Notes: generated by a model not told the origin, from the letters alone. Counted from the stretch's first letter, positions 1 through 12,897 are shown. The stretch: DNA of 64,000 bases from Neorhizobium galegae (GCF_017877135.1 NZ_JAGIPH010000004.1:372001-436000), one strand, 5' to 3'. Made by a program: numbers and translations.

Positions 1-82
1 CACCCGTCGCGCAGCACGACGCCAATCGTCGTTGCGTGGCGGGACGTTATTTCCGCCCGTGTCGAAACAAGGGACACAATGC

Positions 83-104
83 GTCGCAAAGCAGCCATTG
101 CGAC
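83..104. promoter_or_regulatory. Inverted repeat upstream of soxB, candidate operator
   Basis: A perfect 7-bp inverted repeat, GTCGCAA-N8-TTGCGAC, lies about 70 bp before the soxB start. Its size and position suit a dimeric transcription factor. No regulator gene is in view, so the binding protein is unknown. The rest of the first 171 bases shows no convincing gene. Confidence 0.35.
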
Positions 105-171
105 GCCGGTTGATTTGCGATCAGTATGCTTCTACCCAAGGCTTGGGGTGGCGAAGGAGCTATAGGCGAAC

Positions 172-1425
172 ATGCGCAAATATTCGGTCTTTGCTGTGGC
201 CCGCGAGGCCATGCGCAGCCATAAGGGATGGGAGCCGCAATGGGTCTCTCCGGAACCGCGCGCCAGCTATGATGTGATCATCATCGGCGGCGGCGGCCAT
301 GGTCTGGGGGCCGCCTATTATCTGGCCCAGGAGCACGGCATTACCAATGTCGCGGTGATCGAAAAGGGTTGGCTCGGCGGCGGCAATACCGGCCGCAACA
401 CCACCATCATCCGCTCCAACTATCTCTATGAAGAGAGCATGGATATCTACGAGCATTCCCTGAAACTGTGGGAAGGCTTGAGCCAGGAGCTGAACTACAA
501 CGTCATGTATTCGCCGCGCGGCGTCATGATGCTGTCGCACAACACCCATGACCAGCAGAGCTTCAAGCGGCATATCAACGCCAACCGCCTCTACGGCATC
601 GACAATGAATGGCTGACGCCGGAACAGGCAAAGGCCTTCTGTCCGCCGCTCGATATCTCCAAGACGGCCCGCTACCCGATCAACGGTGCGGCATTGCAGA
701 AGCGTGGCGGCACGGCCCGTCATGATGCGGTGGCCTGGGGCTATGCGCGCGCCGCCTCCGATCTCGGCGTCCATATCATCCAGAACTGCGAAGTGACGGG
801 TATTCGCCGCGGCCCGGGCGGCGAAGTCACCGGCGTCGAAACCGCACGTGGCTTCATCGGCGCCAAGAAGATCGGCGTCTCGGCATCCGGCCATTCCTCC
901 ATGATCATGCAGATGGCCGATGTGCGCGTGCCCCTGACCAGCAATCCGCTGCAGGCGCTGGTCTCGGAACCGCTCAAACCGATTTTCCCCTGCGTCGTCA
1001 TGTCGAACACCGTGCATGCCTATATCTCGCAGTCCGACAAGGGCGAGCTGGTGATCGGTGCCGGCACCGACCAGTATCATTCCTACAGCCAGACCGGCGG
1101 ATTGCAGATCATCACCCACACGCTGGATGCGATCTGCGAGCTGTTCCCCATCTTCCGGCGCGTCAAGATGATGCGCCAATGGGGCGGCATCACCGACAAC
1201 ACGCCGGACCGCTCGGCCATCCAGAGCGTGACGCCGGTCAAGAACCTGTTCGTCAATTGCGGCTGGGGAACCGGCGGCTTCAAGGCAACGCCCGGCTCGG
1301 CCAATCTGTTCGCGCATCTCATCGCACGCGGTGAACCGCATCGGCTGGCTGCCGGCCTGACGCTCGACCGCTTCCGTACCGGCCGCCTGATCGACGAAGC
1401 GGCCGCCGCCGCCGTCGCGCATTGA
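172..1425 (+). CDS. soxB: Sarcosine oxidase beta subunit
   Basis: Beta subunit (417 aa) of heterotetrameric sarcosine oxidase, which oxidatively demethylates sarcosine to glycine and passes the one-carbon unit to tetrahydrofolate with release of H2O2. An FAD-binding Rossmann motif (DVIIIGGGGHG) sits near residues 34-44. The segment GGTARHDAVAWG contains His184, at the position where family members attach FMN covalently. AAGGAG lies 12 nt before the ATG. It is the first gene of a tight four-gene operon whose order B-D-A-G is the standard one, which makes the assignment firm. Confidence 0.96.
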   Translation: MRKYSVFAVAREAMRSHKGWEPQWVSPEPRASYDVIIIGGGGHGLGAAYYLAQEHGITNVAVIEKGWLGGGNTGRNTTIIRSNYLYEESMDIYEHSLKLWEGLSQELNYNVMYSPRGVMMLSHNTHDQQSFKRHINANRLYGIDNEWLTPEQAKAFCPPLDISKTARYPINGAALQKRGGTARHDAVAWGYARAASDLGVHIIQNCEVTGIRRGPGGEVTGVETARGFIGAKKIGVSASGHSSMIMQMADVRVPLTSNPLQALVSEPLKPIFPCVVMSNTVHAYISQSDKGELVIGAGTDQYHSYSQTGGLQIITHTLDAICELFPIFRRVKMMRQWGGITDNTPDRSAIQSVTPVKNLFVNCGWGTGGFKATPGSANLFAHLIARGEPHRLAAGLTLDRFRTGRLIDEAAAAAVAH

Positions 1426-1438
1426 GGGGAGGGACACC

Positions 1439-1765
1439 ATGTTTCTGATCAAATGTCCCTATTGCGGCGATGAGCGTTCCGAGCTGGAATTCCGCTGGGC
1501 TGGCGAGGCGCATATTGCACGGCCGGAAAACATCGCGGCAATTTCCGACGAGGAATTTGCGGAGTATTTCTTCCTCCGCGACAACACCAAGGGTGTGGCA
1601 TACGAGCGCTGGCGCCATATCCATGGCTGCGGCCGCTTCTTTAATGCCATCCGCGATACCGTGAGCGATAATTTCCTCCTGACCTACAAGGCCGGCCTGC
1701 CACGCCAGCCCGTGCCCGGGCCTCAGCCTGTGACCCCCGATGCCCCCGAAGGCGGTGCCGCATGA
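1439..1765 (+). CDS. soxD: Sarcosine oxidase delta subunit
   Basis: Small zinc-binding delta subunit (108 aa) of heterotetrameric sarcosine oxidase. The N-terminal CPYCG and the later HIHGCGRFF segment supply the Cys/His ligands expected of the family. The start has a strong GGGGAGGG ribosome binding site. The end overlaps the soxA start by 4 bases (ATGA), which indicates translational coupling. The C-terminal tail is rich in proline and alanine and probably disordered. Confidence 0.95.
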   Translation: MFLIKCPYCGDERSELEFRWAGEAHIARPENIAAISDEEFAEYFFLRDNTKGVAYERWRHIHGCGRFFNAIRDTVSDNFLLTYKAGLPRQPVPGPQPVTPDAPEGGAA

Positions 1766-4725
1766 CGAAAAAATCCTTCCGCATCAAGGGTGCTGGCCGC
1801 CTGACGCCGGCTCGTACCGCTCGCTTCACCTTCGATGGAAAGACCTATACCGCCTATGAGGGCGATACGGTGGCCTCTGCGCTGCTTGCCAACGGCGTCC
1901 ACCTGATGGGCCGTTCGTTCAAGTATCACCGCGCCCGTGGTGTGCTGTCGGCCGGTGCTGAGGAGCCGAATGCGCTCATCGACGTGGCGCGCGATGCTGC
2001 CCGCCGCCAGCCGAATGTGCGCGCCAGCGTTCAGGACGTGTTCGACGGCGCCATCATCCGTTCGCAGAACCGCTGGCCGACGCTGGCCTTTGATACGGGC
2101 GCGATCAACAATCTTCTGTCGCCCTTCTTCGCCGCCGGTTTCTACTACAAGACCTTCATGTGGCCGAAAGAGGCCTGGGCCAAGCTCTATGAGCCGATCA
2201 TCCGCCGGGCGGCAGGCCTTGGCGTGGCGCCGAAGGAAGACGATCCCGACCACTATGCCAACCGCTTTGCCCATTGCGATGTGCTGGTGGCCGGTGCCGG
2301 TGTTGCCGGTCTGACGGCAGCCCTGTCTGCGGCAGAAACCGGCGCCGAGGTGATCCTCGTCGACGAGCGGGCAGAGGTCGGCGGCGCGCTGCTGTTTGAT
2401 ACGTCCACGATGATTGACGGCAGACCCGGTTATGACTGGGCGCAGGATGTGCTCTCCCGGCTGAAAGCCATGGCGAACGTCACGGTGCTCACCCGCACCA
2501 CGGCCTTCGGTTATTACACCCACAATTTTATCGGCCTTGCCGAGCGCGTCACCGACCATCTGCCGCGCCCCGGCAAGCATCTGCCGCGCGAGCGGCTGTG
2601 GCAGGTCCGGGCGAAAAAGGTGATCATGGCAACCGGCGCCATCGAGCGGCACATGGTCTTTGCCAACAACGACCGTCCGGGCATCATGCTCGCCTCGGCC
2701 GCACGGCTTTATCTCAACCATTACGGCGTGGCCGTCGGCGAAAAGATCGGCGTCTATACCGCCCATGACAGCGCGTACGAGGCAGCGATCGACCTCAAGC
2801 ATGCCGGTGTCGAGATTGCCGCCATCGTCGATTGCCGCACCCATCCCGGCGAGGCTGTGGTGTCTGCCGCCCGTGCGCTTGGCATCGAGGTTCTGACGGG
2901 CCACAGCGTGCTGGATACGGCCGGGCGCCTGCGGGTCTCCTCCATGACGGTTGCGCCAAATGGTGGCAACGGCAAGCGCCGCATCGCCATCGATGCGCTG
3001 CTGATGTCCGGCGGCTGGACGCCCTCGGTGCATCTGTTCTCGCAGTCGCGCGGAAAGCTGAAATTCGACAAGGCCAAAGACCGCTTCCTGCCCGGTCTCC
3101 ATGTGCAGGATGGCGTTTCCATCGGCGCCTGCAACGGCACTGACGATCTCCCGGCCCTGCTTGCCGAGGCGGCGGCTGCCGGCGGCGGCACGCTGTCTGT
3201 CTCCGGCAGTTCGCTCTATGGCTGGACGGGTGGCATGATAGGGGCGGCCGAAGGGGCAGGCCCGGAAACCGCCGTCAAAGCCTTCGTCGATTTCCAGCAC
3301 GACGTGACGGCCAAGGATATCCGCCTCGCCGTGCGCGAAGGCATGCAGTCTATCGAGCATATCAAGCGCTTCACCACCAACGGCATGGCGTCCGACCAGG
3401 GCAAGCTCTCCAACATGCACGGGCTGGCGATCGCCGCCGAAATGCTCGGCAAGGATATTCCCGAGGTCGGTCTCACGACGTTCCGCGCGCCCTATACGCC
3501 CGTCACCTATGGCACGCTGATTGCGCATTCGCGCGGCGACCTGTTCGACCCCGCCCGCAAGACGCCGTTGCACGATGAACTGGCGACGCAGGGTGCAGAA
3601 TTCGAGGATGTCGGCAACTGGAAGCGTGCCTGGTATTTTCCCCGTCGCGGCGAGGATATGCATCAGGCCGTTAACCGCGAATGCCGCACGGCACGCGAAA
3701 CGGCCGGCATTTTCGATGCCTCGACGCTCGGCAAGATCGAGGTCGTCGGGCCGGATGCGGCAAAGTTCCTCAACCTCCTCTATACCAATGCCTGGGATAC
3801 GCTGAAGCCCGGCAAATGCCGCTATGGCATCATGACCCGCGAGGACGGTTTCATCTATGACGACGGTGTCGTCGGGCGCCTGACGGAAGACCGCTTCCAT
3901 GTGACCACCACGACGGGCGGTGCGCCGCGTGTGCTCGCCCATATGGAAGACTATCTGCAGACGGAATTCCCGGATCTGAAGGTCTGGCTCACCTCCACCA
4001 CCGAACAATGGGCGGTGATTGCGGTACAGGGACCGAAGGCACGCGACATCATCGCGCCGCTCGTCGAGGGTCTCGACCTGTCGAATGAGGCCTTCCCGCA
4101 CATGAGTGTGGCCGAATGCACGGTGATGGGCGTGCCGGCCCGCCTGTTCCGCGTCTCGTTCACCGGCGAGATCGGCTTTGAAATCAACGTGCCGGCCGAT
4201 TATGGCGCGTCCGTCTGGAAGGCCATCTGGGAGCGCGGGCAAGCGCTCGGCGCCTGCCTCTACGGCACCGAGACCATGCACGTCCTGCGCGCCGAAAAGG
4301 GCTATCTCATCGTCGGCCAGGATACCGATGGCACGGTGACGCCGGATGATGCCGGTTATGGCTGGGCGGTGTCGAAGAAGAAGCCGGATTTCGTCGGCAT
4401 TCGCGGCCTGCAGCGCCCCGATCTCATCCGCGAGAACCGCAAGCAGCTTGTCGGCCTCCTGACCAAGGATCCGACGGAAGTGCTGGAGGAGGGCGGCCAG
4501 ATCGTTGCCGACCCGAACCAGCCGAAGCCGATGACCATGCTCGGCCATGTGACCTCGGCCTACTGGTCGGAAACGCTTGGCCGCTCGATTGCCATTGCGC
4601 TGGTCGCCGGCGGTCGTGCGAGAATGGGCGAAACGCTCTACGTGCCGATGAAGGACAAGACGATTGCCGTCGAAGTGACCGATATGGTGTTCTTCGACAA
4701 GGAAGGAGGCCGCATCCATGGTTGA
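1762..4725 (+). CDS. soxA: Sarcosine oxidase alpha subunit
   Basis: Large alpha subunit (987 aa) of sarcosine oxidase, of normal family length. The N-terminal 100 residues resemble a ferredoxin-like fold domain. A dinucleotide-binding motif (VAGAGVAGLTAA) lies near residue 176 and holds the NAD+ of the family. The C-terminal part, from about residue 610, is a GcvT-like tetrahydrofolate-binding domain that receives the methylene group. The ATG overlaps the soxD stop, and the end overlaps soxG by 8 bases, so the complex is made from one coupled message. Confidence 0.97.
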   Translation: MTKKSFRIKGAGRLTPARTARFTFDGKTYTAYEGDTVASALLANGVHLMGRSFKYHRARGVLSAGAEEPNALIDVARDAARRQPNVRASVQDVFDGAIIRSQNRWPTLAFDTGAINNLLSPFFAAGFYYKTFMWPKEAWAKLYEPIIRRAAGLGVAPKEDDPDHYANRFAHCDVLVAGAGVAGLTAALSAAETGAEVILVDERAEVGGALLFDTSTMIDGRPGYDWAQDVLSRLKAMANVTVLTRTTAFGYYTHNFIGLAERVTDHLPRPGKHLPRERLWQVRAKKVIMATGAIERHMVFANNDRPGIMLASAARLYLNHYGVAVGEKIGVYTAHDSAYEAAIDLKHAGVEIAAIVDCRTHPGEAVVSAARALGIEVLTGHSVLDTAGRLRVSSMTVAPNGGNGKRRIAIDALLMSGGWTPSVHLFSQSRGKLKFDKAKDRFLPGLHVQDGVSIGACNGTDDLPALLAEAAAAGGGTLSVSGSSLYGWTGGMIGAAEGAGPETAVKAFVDFQHDVTAKDIRLAVREGMQSIEHIKRFTTNGMASDQGKLSNMHGLAIAAEMLGKDIPEVGLTTFRAPYTPVTYGTLIAHSRGDLFDPARKTPLHDELATQGAEFEDVGNWKRAWYFPRRGEDMHQAVNRECRTARETAGIFDASTLGKIEVVGPDAAKFLNLLYTNAWDTLKPGKCRYGIMTREDGFIYDDGVVGRLTEDRFHVTTTTGGAPRVLAHMEDYLQTEFPDLKVWLTSTTEQWAVIAVQGPKARDIIAPLVEGLDLSNEAFPHMSVAECTVMGVPARLFRVSFTGEIGFEINVPADYGASVWKAIWERGQALGACLYGTETMHVLRAEKGYLIVGQDTDGTVTPDDAGYGWAVSKKKPDFVGIRGLQRPDLIRENRKQLVGLLTKDPTEVLEEGGQIVADPNQPKPMTMLGHVTSAYWSETLGRSIAIALVAGGRARMGETLYVPMKDKTIAVEVTDMVFFDKEGGRIHG

Positions 4726-5266
4726 GCTTGCAAACCGCACCCTGCCGCTCTCCGGCTTCCACGGTGGATCGGCCGTCACTAGCCTGACGCCGGCGCAGCC
4801 CGCCGAGCGTGTGTCGCTGCGCGCACGGCCGGAGGATGTCGCAGCCCTTTCGGCAGCGCTCGGCCTGTCGCTTCCCACGCAGGCCAAAACGTCCGCAACG
4901 GCCGGCAAGCGGTCGGCCCTGTGGCTCGGGCCGGACGAATGGCTGGTCATCGACGAGGGCGAGGGTGGCCTGATGGCGGTGCTTGGCAGCTCTGGCGCGC
5001 TGCATTCGGCAACCGATGTGTCGCATCGCAACACGGCCGTTCTTGTTGCCGGTCCGGGGGCGGCAAAGACGCTGAACGGCGGCTGCCCGCTCGACCTGTC
5101 ACTGAAGATGTTTCCCGTCGGAGCCTGCGCCCGCACCCTCTTCGGCAAGATCGAAGTGGTGGTGCTGCGCACCGCAGAGGATGCCTTCCGCGTGGAATTC
5201 TGGCGCTCGTTTTCGCAGTACGCCTTTGGCCTGCTTCAGGACGCGGCGGAGGACGCGGCGGTCTGA
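4718..5266 (+). CDS. soxG: Sarcosine oxidase gamma subunit
   Basis: Gamma subunit (182 aa), a small GcvT-like protein that completes the alpha-beta-gamma-delta enzyme. The segment LWLGPDEWLVID is characteristic of the family. The ATG lies within the end of soxA and is preceded by GGAGG. It is the last gene of the operon. The next gene (cfa) is convergent and begins 19 bases beyond the stop, with no clear terminator hairpin between them. Confidence 0.93.
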   Translation: MVELANRTLPLSGFHGGSAVTSLTPAQPAERVSLRARPEDVAALSAALGLSLPTQAKTSATAGKRSALWLGPDEWLVIDEGEGGLMAVLGSSGALHSATDVSHRNTAVLVAGPGAAKTLNGGCPLDLSLKMFPVGACARTLFGKIEVVVLRTAEDAFRVEFWRSFSQYAFGLLQDAAEDAAV

Positions 5267-5284
5267 ACGAGGCCGCCCCTATCC

Positions 5285-6559
5285 TCAGGGCGCCGGCGTG
5301 AGAAAGGCCGGCGCGGGTTCCACCGACATGTTGAGCTCACGTTCGCGCTCGATATAGAGCCGCTGCTGGTCCGTAACGTAATCGCGCACGATCGGGGCTG
5401 CGTCGCGGCGGCGCGACAGCTGCATGTGGAAGACGAGCTGGCTGCCGGTGCGGAACATCATCTCGGCGCTGATCAGGTAGAATTCCCACATGCGGGCAAA
5501 GCGCTCGTCGTAAAGCGCGATCACCTGGTCCCGGTTTGCCTCGAAACGCTCTGTCCAATGGCGCAGCGTTTCGGCGTAATGGAGGCGCAGAAACTCCAGG
5601 TCCGTCACCCAAAGGCTGTTCTGCTCGACTACCTCGAACACTTCCGACAGCGCCGGCGAATAGGCGCCCGGGAAGATATACTTGCGCAGCCAGGGGCTTG
5701 CCATGCCGGGCGGGCTCATATGGCCGATGGAGTGAATGACGGCAAGTCCGTCATCGGGCATCAGCGCGTTGAGCTTCTTGAAGAATTCGTCGTAGTGATG
5801 AACGCCGACATGCTCGAACATGCCGACTGACACGATGCGGTCGAACTGCTCTTTGACGTTGCGGTAGTCCTTCAGCTCGAAGCGCACGCGGTCCGACAGA
5901 CCCGCCTCCTGCGCCCGTTTGGAGGCCAGCGCCTGCTGTTCCTTCGACAGCGTCACGCCGGTGACCTCGACATTTTCGAGTGTGGCCAGATAGAGCGCCA
6001 GATCGCCCCAGCCGCAGCCGATGTCGAGCACTTTCATGCCGGGTTTCAGGCAGAGCTTGGCGGCCAGCAGCCGCAGCTTGTTGCGCTGCGCCTCTTCCAG
6101 CGTCTCGGCCGGATCGCGGAAATAGGCGCAGGAATAGAGCATGTTCTTGTCGAGGAAGAGCTTGTAGAAATCATTGCCGAGATCGTAGTGGTGGGCAACG
6201 TTCTCTTGGGCCTCACCCTTGCGGTTGGATTGCTGGCGCTTGCGGAATTTCATCTTGATGGCGCGCAGCACCTTTTGCAGCGGATAGGAGCCGAGCGACA
6301 GGCGGTTGACTGAAAACAGCTGCAGGAAATCGCGCAGCGTCGATCCCTGCTCGAACCGCATCGTGCCATCCATATAGGCCTCGCCCGCGGCCAGTTCCGG
6401 ATTGAACATCAGCGATTTGTAGAGTTTTGGATCGGTCAGTCGCATGGTGACTTCGATGCCGGGTGTGCCGGCAAAGACGTGGCTCTTGCCTTCGGCATCG
6501 ATCACCGTGAGGCGGCCCTTGCGAATGAAGGATTTCATCATGTGGGAAAGCGGGAACAT
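5285..6559 (-). CDS. cfa: Cyclopropane-fatty-acyl-phospholipid synthase
   Basis: S-adenosylmethionine-dependent enzyme (424 aa) that methylenates unsaturated acyl chains of membrane phospholipids. The SAM-binding motif VLDIGCGWGDLALYLA is intact, and NMLYSCAYF and VGMFEHVG are family signatures. The ATG at 6559 (MFPLSHMMKSF) was chosen because GAGGG lies 5 nt before it. The frame is open 22 codons further but without a better start. Cyclopropane lipids are common in stationary-phase rhizobia. A MaoC-like gene lies 104 bp upstream on the same strand. Confidence 0.95.
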   Translation of the reverse strand: MFPLSHMMKSFIRKGRLTVIDAEGKSHVFAGTPGIEVTMRLTDPKLYKSLMFNPELAAGEAYMDGTMRFEQGSTLRDFLQLFSVNRLSLGSYPLQKVLRAIKMKFRKRQQSNRKGEAQENVAHHYDLGNDFYKLFLDKNMLYSCAYFRDPAETLEEAQRNKLRLLAAKLCLKPGMKVLDIGCGWGDLALYLATLENVEVTGVTLSKEQQALASKRAQEAGLSDRVRFELKDYRNVKEQFDRIVSVGMFEHVGVHHYDEFFKKLNALMPDDGLAVIHSIGHMSPPGMASPWLRKYIFPGAYSPALSEVFEVVEQNSLWVTDLEFLRLHYAETLRHWTERFEANRDQVIALYDERFARMWEFYLISAEMMFRTGSQLVFHMQLSRRRDAAPIVRDYVTDQQRLYIERERELNMSVEPAPAFLTPAP

Positions 6560-6663
6560 CAAAACCCTCGCTGGAGATGAAATGCGGGAATGCTCTATCT
6601 GTTTTCCTGGGAGACCGGTTGGCAAACTGGGGTGTTGAGGTGGCCGAAAGATGGCCGCCTCAT

Positions 6664-7152
6664 TCAGGCCTCGGGTGGCCGGTCTTTCGGGTCGAACTGG
6701 ATGATGGTGCTCCAGGTGGCTGTCAGCGCCGGCTTCTTTTCGCTCTCGATTTCCATCATCACGTCGTATGTCACCATCAGCATGCTGGCGCCGCGAAAGC
6801 GCGCTTCCGTCAGCGTGAAATGCGCCCGCACCCGGCGGCCTGCGCGCACCGGAGAACCGAAGCGGATCTTGTCGAAGCCGTAGTTCAGCCCCATCGTCTG
6901 CTCGCGGATGCGCGGTACGGCGGAATAATTCATCGCCGACAGCAGCGAGAGCGTCAGGAAACCATGCGCGATGGTGCCGCCGAACGGGCTTTCGGCGGCG
7001 GCGCGTTCCGGATCCGTGTGGATGAACTGGTGGTCGTTGGTCGCATCGGCAAAGGTATCGATCATCGTCTGGTCGACGGTGATCCAGTCGGAAACGCCGA
7101 TTTCCTGCCCGACCAGATCCTTTACATCGCTCAGGGAAACGTCACGTGGCAT
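6664..7152 (-). CDS. MaoC-like acyl dehydratase (NodN-like)
   Basis: Single hot-dog domain protein (162 aa) of the MaoC/NodN group, which hydrates or dehydrates enoyl thioesters. The hydratase signature with catalytic Asp and His is present (ATNDHQFIHTDPERA, then FGGTIAHGFLTLSLL). The substrate cannot be read from sequence. The gene lies between glgX and cfa on the same strand; a joint transcript with cfa would fit a lipid role, but this is inference. Confidence 0.85.
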   Translation of the reverse strand: MPRDVSLSDVKDLVGQEIGVSDWITVDQTMIDTFADATNDHQFIHTDPERAAAESPFGGTIAHGFLTLSLLSAMNYSAVPRIREQTMGLNYGFDKIRFGSPVRAGRRVRAHFTLTEARFRGASMLMVTYDVMMEIESEKKPALTATWSTIIQFDPKDRPPEA

Positions 7153-7229
7153 TGCAGACTCTGTCCCTTGATAACCCTGATGGAACTCTTACAGAAAAAC
7201 CGTGGCGCCGATAGGGTGCAGTGCACACA

Positions 7230-9188
7230 TCAGCAATTGCTTGCCCAGACGACGCTGCGCGGGGCAATCGGTGCATCCCCAAGCGGCTGACCGGAAATAA
7301 GATTTGCCCATTTTCCAGGAGGCAGCGTGACGGGGAGGGGCGTATTGCCGCGATTGAAGATCACCGCGAGCGAGGTCCGGCACTTCGCATCGGCAGCACT
7401 CTTTCGGTCGCCCGTCGCCAGAAGCATGGTGAGCTGCACGCGCTCGGGCGTTTCCCAGTCCGCCACCGTCATCGGCTGGCCTTGTTCATTCAGCCAGGCG
7501 ACGTCACCCTCCTCTCCGGTGAAGAAGTGGGTGTCGGAAAAGACGGAAAAGCGCTTGCGGAGCGCCGATAGCGCGGCGGTGTGAGCCACCAGATCATCAT
7601 CCAGCGCCGCCCAGTCGAGCCAGGTGAGGGCATTGTCCTGCGCATAGGCATTGTTGTTGCCCTGCTGCGAGCGGCCGCCTTCATCGCCCGCCGTCAGCAT
7701 GATGCTGCCGCGCGTCGCAAACAGGGTGGCCAGCAGCGCCTTGATATCGTTTTGCCGCGCGGCCTGGACGCCGGGGTCGTCGCTTCTGCCTTCCACGCCA
7801 TTGTTCCAGGAATGGTTCTCGTTATGGCCGTCGCGATTATCTTCGCCATTGGCCTCATTGTGCTTGTGCGCGTGGGACACGAGGTCCATCAGTGTGAAGC
7901 CGTCATGGGCGGCAAGGAAGTTGACGCTGCGGCTTTCCGTCTGGCCATGGGTGGCAAACAGGCCAGAGGAGCCGGCAAGGGCGGAGGCGAGGGCGCCGGT
8001 TTTTCCCGCGTCCCCGCGCCAGAAGCAGCGCATGTCGTCGCGGGCGCGGTCGTTCCATTCGAGGAAGGGGGCAGGAAATTGTCCGAGCTGATAGCCGCCC
8101 GGGCCGATGTCCCAGGGTTCGGCAATTATCATCCGATCCGAGAGCACATCATCCTGAAGGATCGCCGCCAGCGTATCGCTGTCGCGGGCAAAGCCTTCCA
8201 TGCTGCGCCCGAGAATGGTCGCCAGATCAAAGCGGAAGCCATCCACGCCGGCATGGAGGACGAAATGGCGCAGCGTATCCACGATGAGGCGCCGCACGAC
8301 GGGATGATCGCAGGCCACCGTATTGCCGGTGCCGGTATCGTTGACGAGCACACCCGGCGCGCCGGGCATGTGATGGTAATAAGTGAGGTTGTCCAGCCCG
8401 CGCAGCGAGAGCGTCGCGCCGAAGCGGTCGCTTTCGCCGGCATGGTTGAAGACGAGATCGAGGATCACGCCGATACCGTTGTCGTGCAGCGTCTTCACGG
8501 TTGCTGCAAGTTCTGCCACGCCACCCGGCACAAGGCGCGGATCGAGCGCCATGAAGGCCACGGGATTGTAGCCCCAGCCATTGGTGAGGCCGAGCGCCGG
8601 CAGATGGCGCTCGTCGATCCAGGCGGTGATCGGCATGAGCTCCACTGCATCGACGCCGAGCCGTTTCAGATGCGCCAGAACAGCCGGATGGGCAAGCGCT
8701 GCCACCGTGCCGCGCTGGTTTTCCGGCACGTCCGGGTGGAGCAGGGTGAACGGGCGCACCGCAATCTCGTAGATGAGGCCTCCCGGCTGAAAGAGCGCCT
8801 TCCGGCGGGGAACCGGCACCTCCTGCCCCACAAGGGCTTTCGGCACCAGCGCTGCCGTATCCACGCCGAACTGCGCAAGGCGGGGATCGTGACGGTAGGG
8901 GCCGTCGAGTTCCTTTGCATAAGGATCGGTCAGAAGTTTTGAAGGATCAAACCACAGGCCGCGGTCCGGATCGTAGACGCCGCCAGCGCGAAAGCCATAG
9001 CGCGTGCCTGGCCCGATGCCTGGAACGTCGAGGCTGAACAGTCCCTTGCCATCCGGCACAAGCGCCAGGCGCTGCGCTTCGGTCTCGCCGTCGAACAGGC
9101 AAAGATCCACCGTCTGCGCATGGGCGGAGAAGACGCCAAAAGTGGTGCCGTGGTCATGCACGACGGCTCCGAGCGGGACACGGGTCAT
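7230..9188 (-). CDS. glgX: Glycogen debranching enzyme GlgX
   Basis: GH13 isoamylase-type debranching enzyme (652 aa) that cleaves alpha-1,6 branches of limit dextrins made by glycogen phosphorylase. An N-terminal CBM48-like region precedes the (beta/alpha)8 barrel. The catalytic segments are FRFDLATILG (nucleophile Asp), IIAEPWDIG (acid/base Glu) and NFLAAHDGFTL (Asp). The ATG at 9188 is preceded by GGAG 5 nt upstream, and the longer frame lacks this. It lies 0.6 kb downstream of pgm, so all glycogen genes of the window are clustered. Confidence 0.94.
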   Translation of the reverse strand: MTRVPLGAVVHDHGTTFGVFSAHAQTVDLCLFDGETEAQRLALVPDGKGLFSLDVPGIGPGTRYGFRAGGVYDPDRGLWFDPSKLLTDPYAKELDGPYRHDPRLAQFGVDTAALVPKALVGQEVPVPRRKALFQPGGLIYEIAVRPFTLLHPDVPENQRGTVAALAHPAVLAHLKRLGVDAVELMPITAWIDERHLPALGLTNGWGYNPVAFMALDPRLVPGGVAELAATVKTLHDNGIGVILDLVFNHAGESDRFGATLSLRGLDNLTYYHHMPGAPGVLVNDTGTGNTVACDHPVVRRLIVDTLRHFVLHAGVDGFRFDLATILGRSMEGFARDSDTLAAILQDDVLSDRMIIAEPWDIGPGGYQLGQFPAPFLEWNDRARDDMRCFWRGDAGKTGALASALAGSSGLFATHGQTESRSVNFLAAHDGFTLMDLVSHAHKHNEANGEDNRDGHNENHSWNNGVEGRSDDPGVQAARQNDIKALLATLFATRGSIMLTAGDEGGRSQQGNNNAYAQDNALTWLDWAALDDDLVAHTAALSALRKRFSVFSDTHFFTGEEGDVAWLNEQGQPMTVADWETPERVQLTMLLATGDRKSAADAKCRTSLAVIFNRGNTPLPVTLPPGKWANLISGQPLGDAPIAPRSVVWASNC

Positions 9189-9310
9189 GAACACTCCAGC
9201 TCCTGGTGAGGCGGAACACTCGCAAAATGTCCCGCAACTGCTGATCAAAAGGCTATTCGCGCCCTCGCTTCTACACCATAGTCCCTGGCGCTTAACGAGG
9301 AGGAAAAGCC

Positions 9311-9757
9311 ATGCCTTTCACCATTTCCCTGCACCGTGTTCTGAAAGCCCCGGTCGAGCGTGTCTTTCGGGCCTTTACCGATGCCGATGCCATGGTGAAA
9401 TGGAACCCGCCGCATGGGTTCACCGCCCATATGCACGCCTTCGAGCCGGTCGTGGGCGGCGCATTCCGCATGTCCTTCACCAATTTTTCGACCCAGCAAA
9501 CGCACAGCTTTGGCGGGACCTATCTGGACATCGTTGCCGACAGCAAGATCAGCTATAGCGACAAGTTCGATGATCCGTCGCTGCCGGGCGAGATGATCAC
9601 CACCGTGGAGTTCAAGCCGGTCGCCGTCGGAACCGACATCCAGATCACCCAGGCTGGCATTCCAGACATGATCCCGGAATCGGCCTGCTATCTCGGCTGG
9701 CAGGAATCGCTCGGCCAGCTGGCGCTTCTGGTGGAGCCGGACATTCGCGAAGGTTGA
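9311..9757 (+). CDS. SRPBCC (AHSA1-like) family protein
   Basis: Small START-like protein (148 aa) of the Activator-of-Hsp90 homologue type. It shows the N-terminal LKAPVERVFRAFTDADAMVKW and the C-terminal WQESLGQLALL helix of the family. The ATG follows GAGGAGG. Members bind small hydrophobic ligands or act as stress-related proteins; no specific function can be given. It is transcribed divergently from glgX. A 11/12-bp hairpin at 9759-9786 follows the stop but has no T-tract. Confidence 0.8.
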   Translation: MPFTISLHRVLKAPVERVFRAFTDADAMVKWNPPHGFTAHMHAFEPVVGGAFRMSFTNFSTQQTHSFGGTYLDIVADSKISYSDKFDDPSLPGEMITTVEFKPVAVGTDIQITQAGIPDMIPESACYLGWQESLGQLALLVEPDIREG

Positions 9758-9804
9758 CGGCTTCCCTCCGGCAAGGGAGGAAAGCCAAGGCTCGTGCAGG
9801 TGGA

Positions 9805-12878
<3,074 letters not shown>

Positions 12879-12897
12879 CGTGTCTCCGTTATCCGCC

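Noticed and set aside
160..1452. 430-codon open frame antisense to soxB
   Set aside because: Lies wholly over soxB in antisense, with no start signal or domain.
1723..5172. 1149-codon open frame antisense to soxA and soxG
   Set aside because: It mirrors the GC-rich third-position pattern of the real genes, has no ribosome binding site or recognisable domain, and the plus-strand operon is complete.
9759..9786. Hairpin between the SRPBCC gene and pgm as a terminator
   Set aside because: The stem is good (11 of 12 pairs) but there is no T-tract on either strand.
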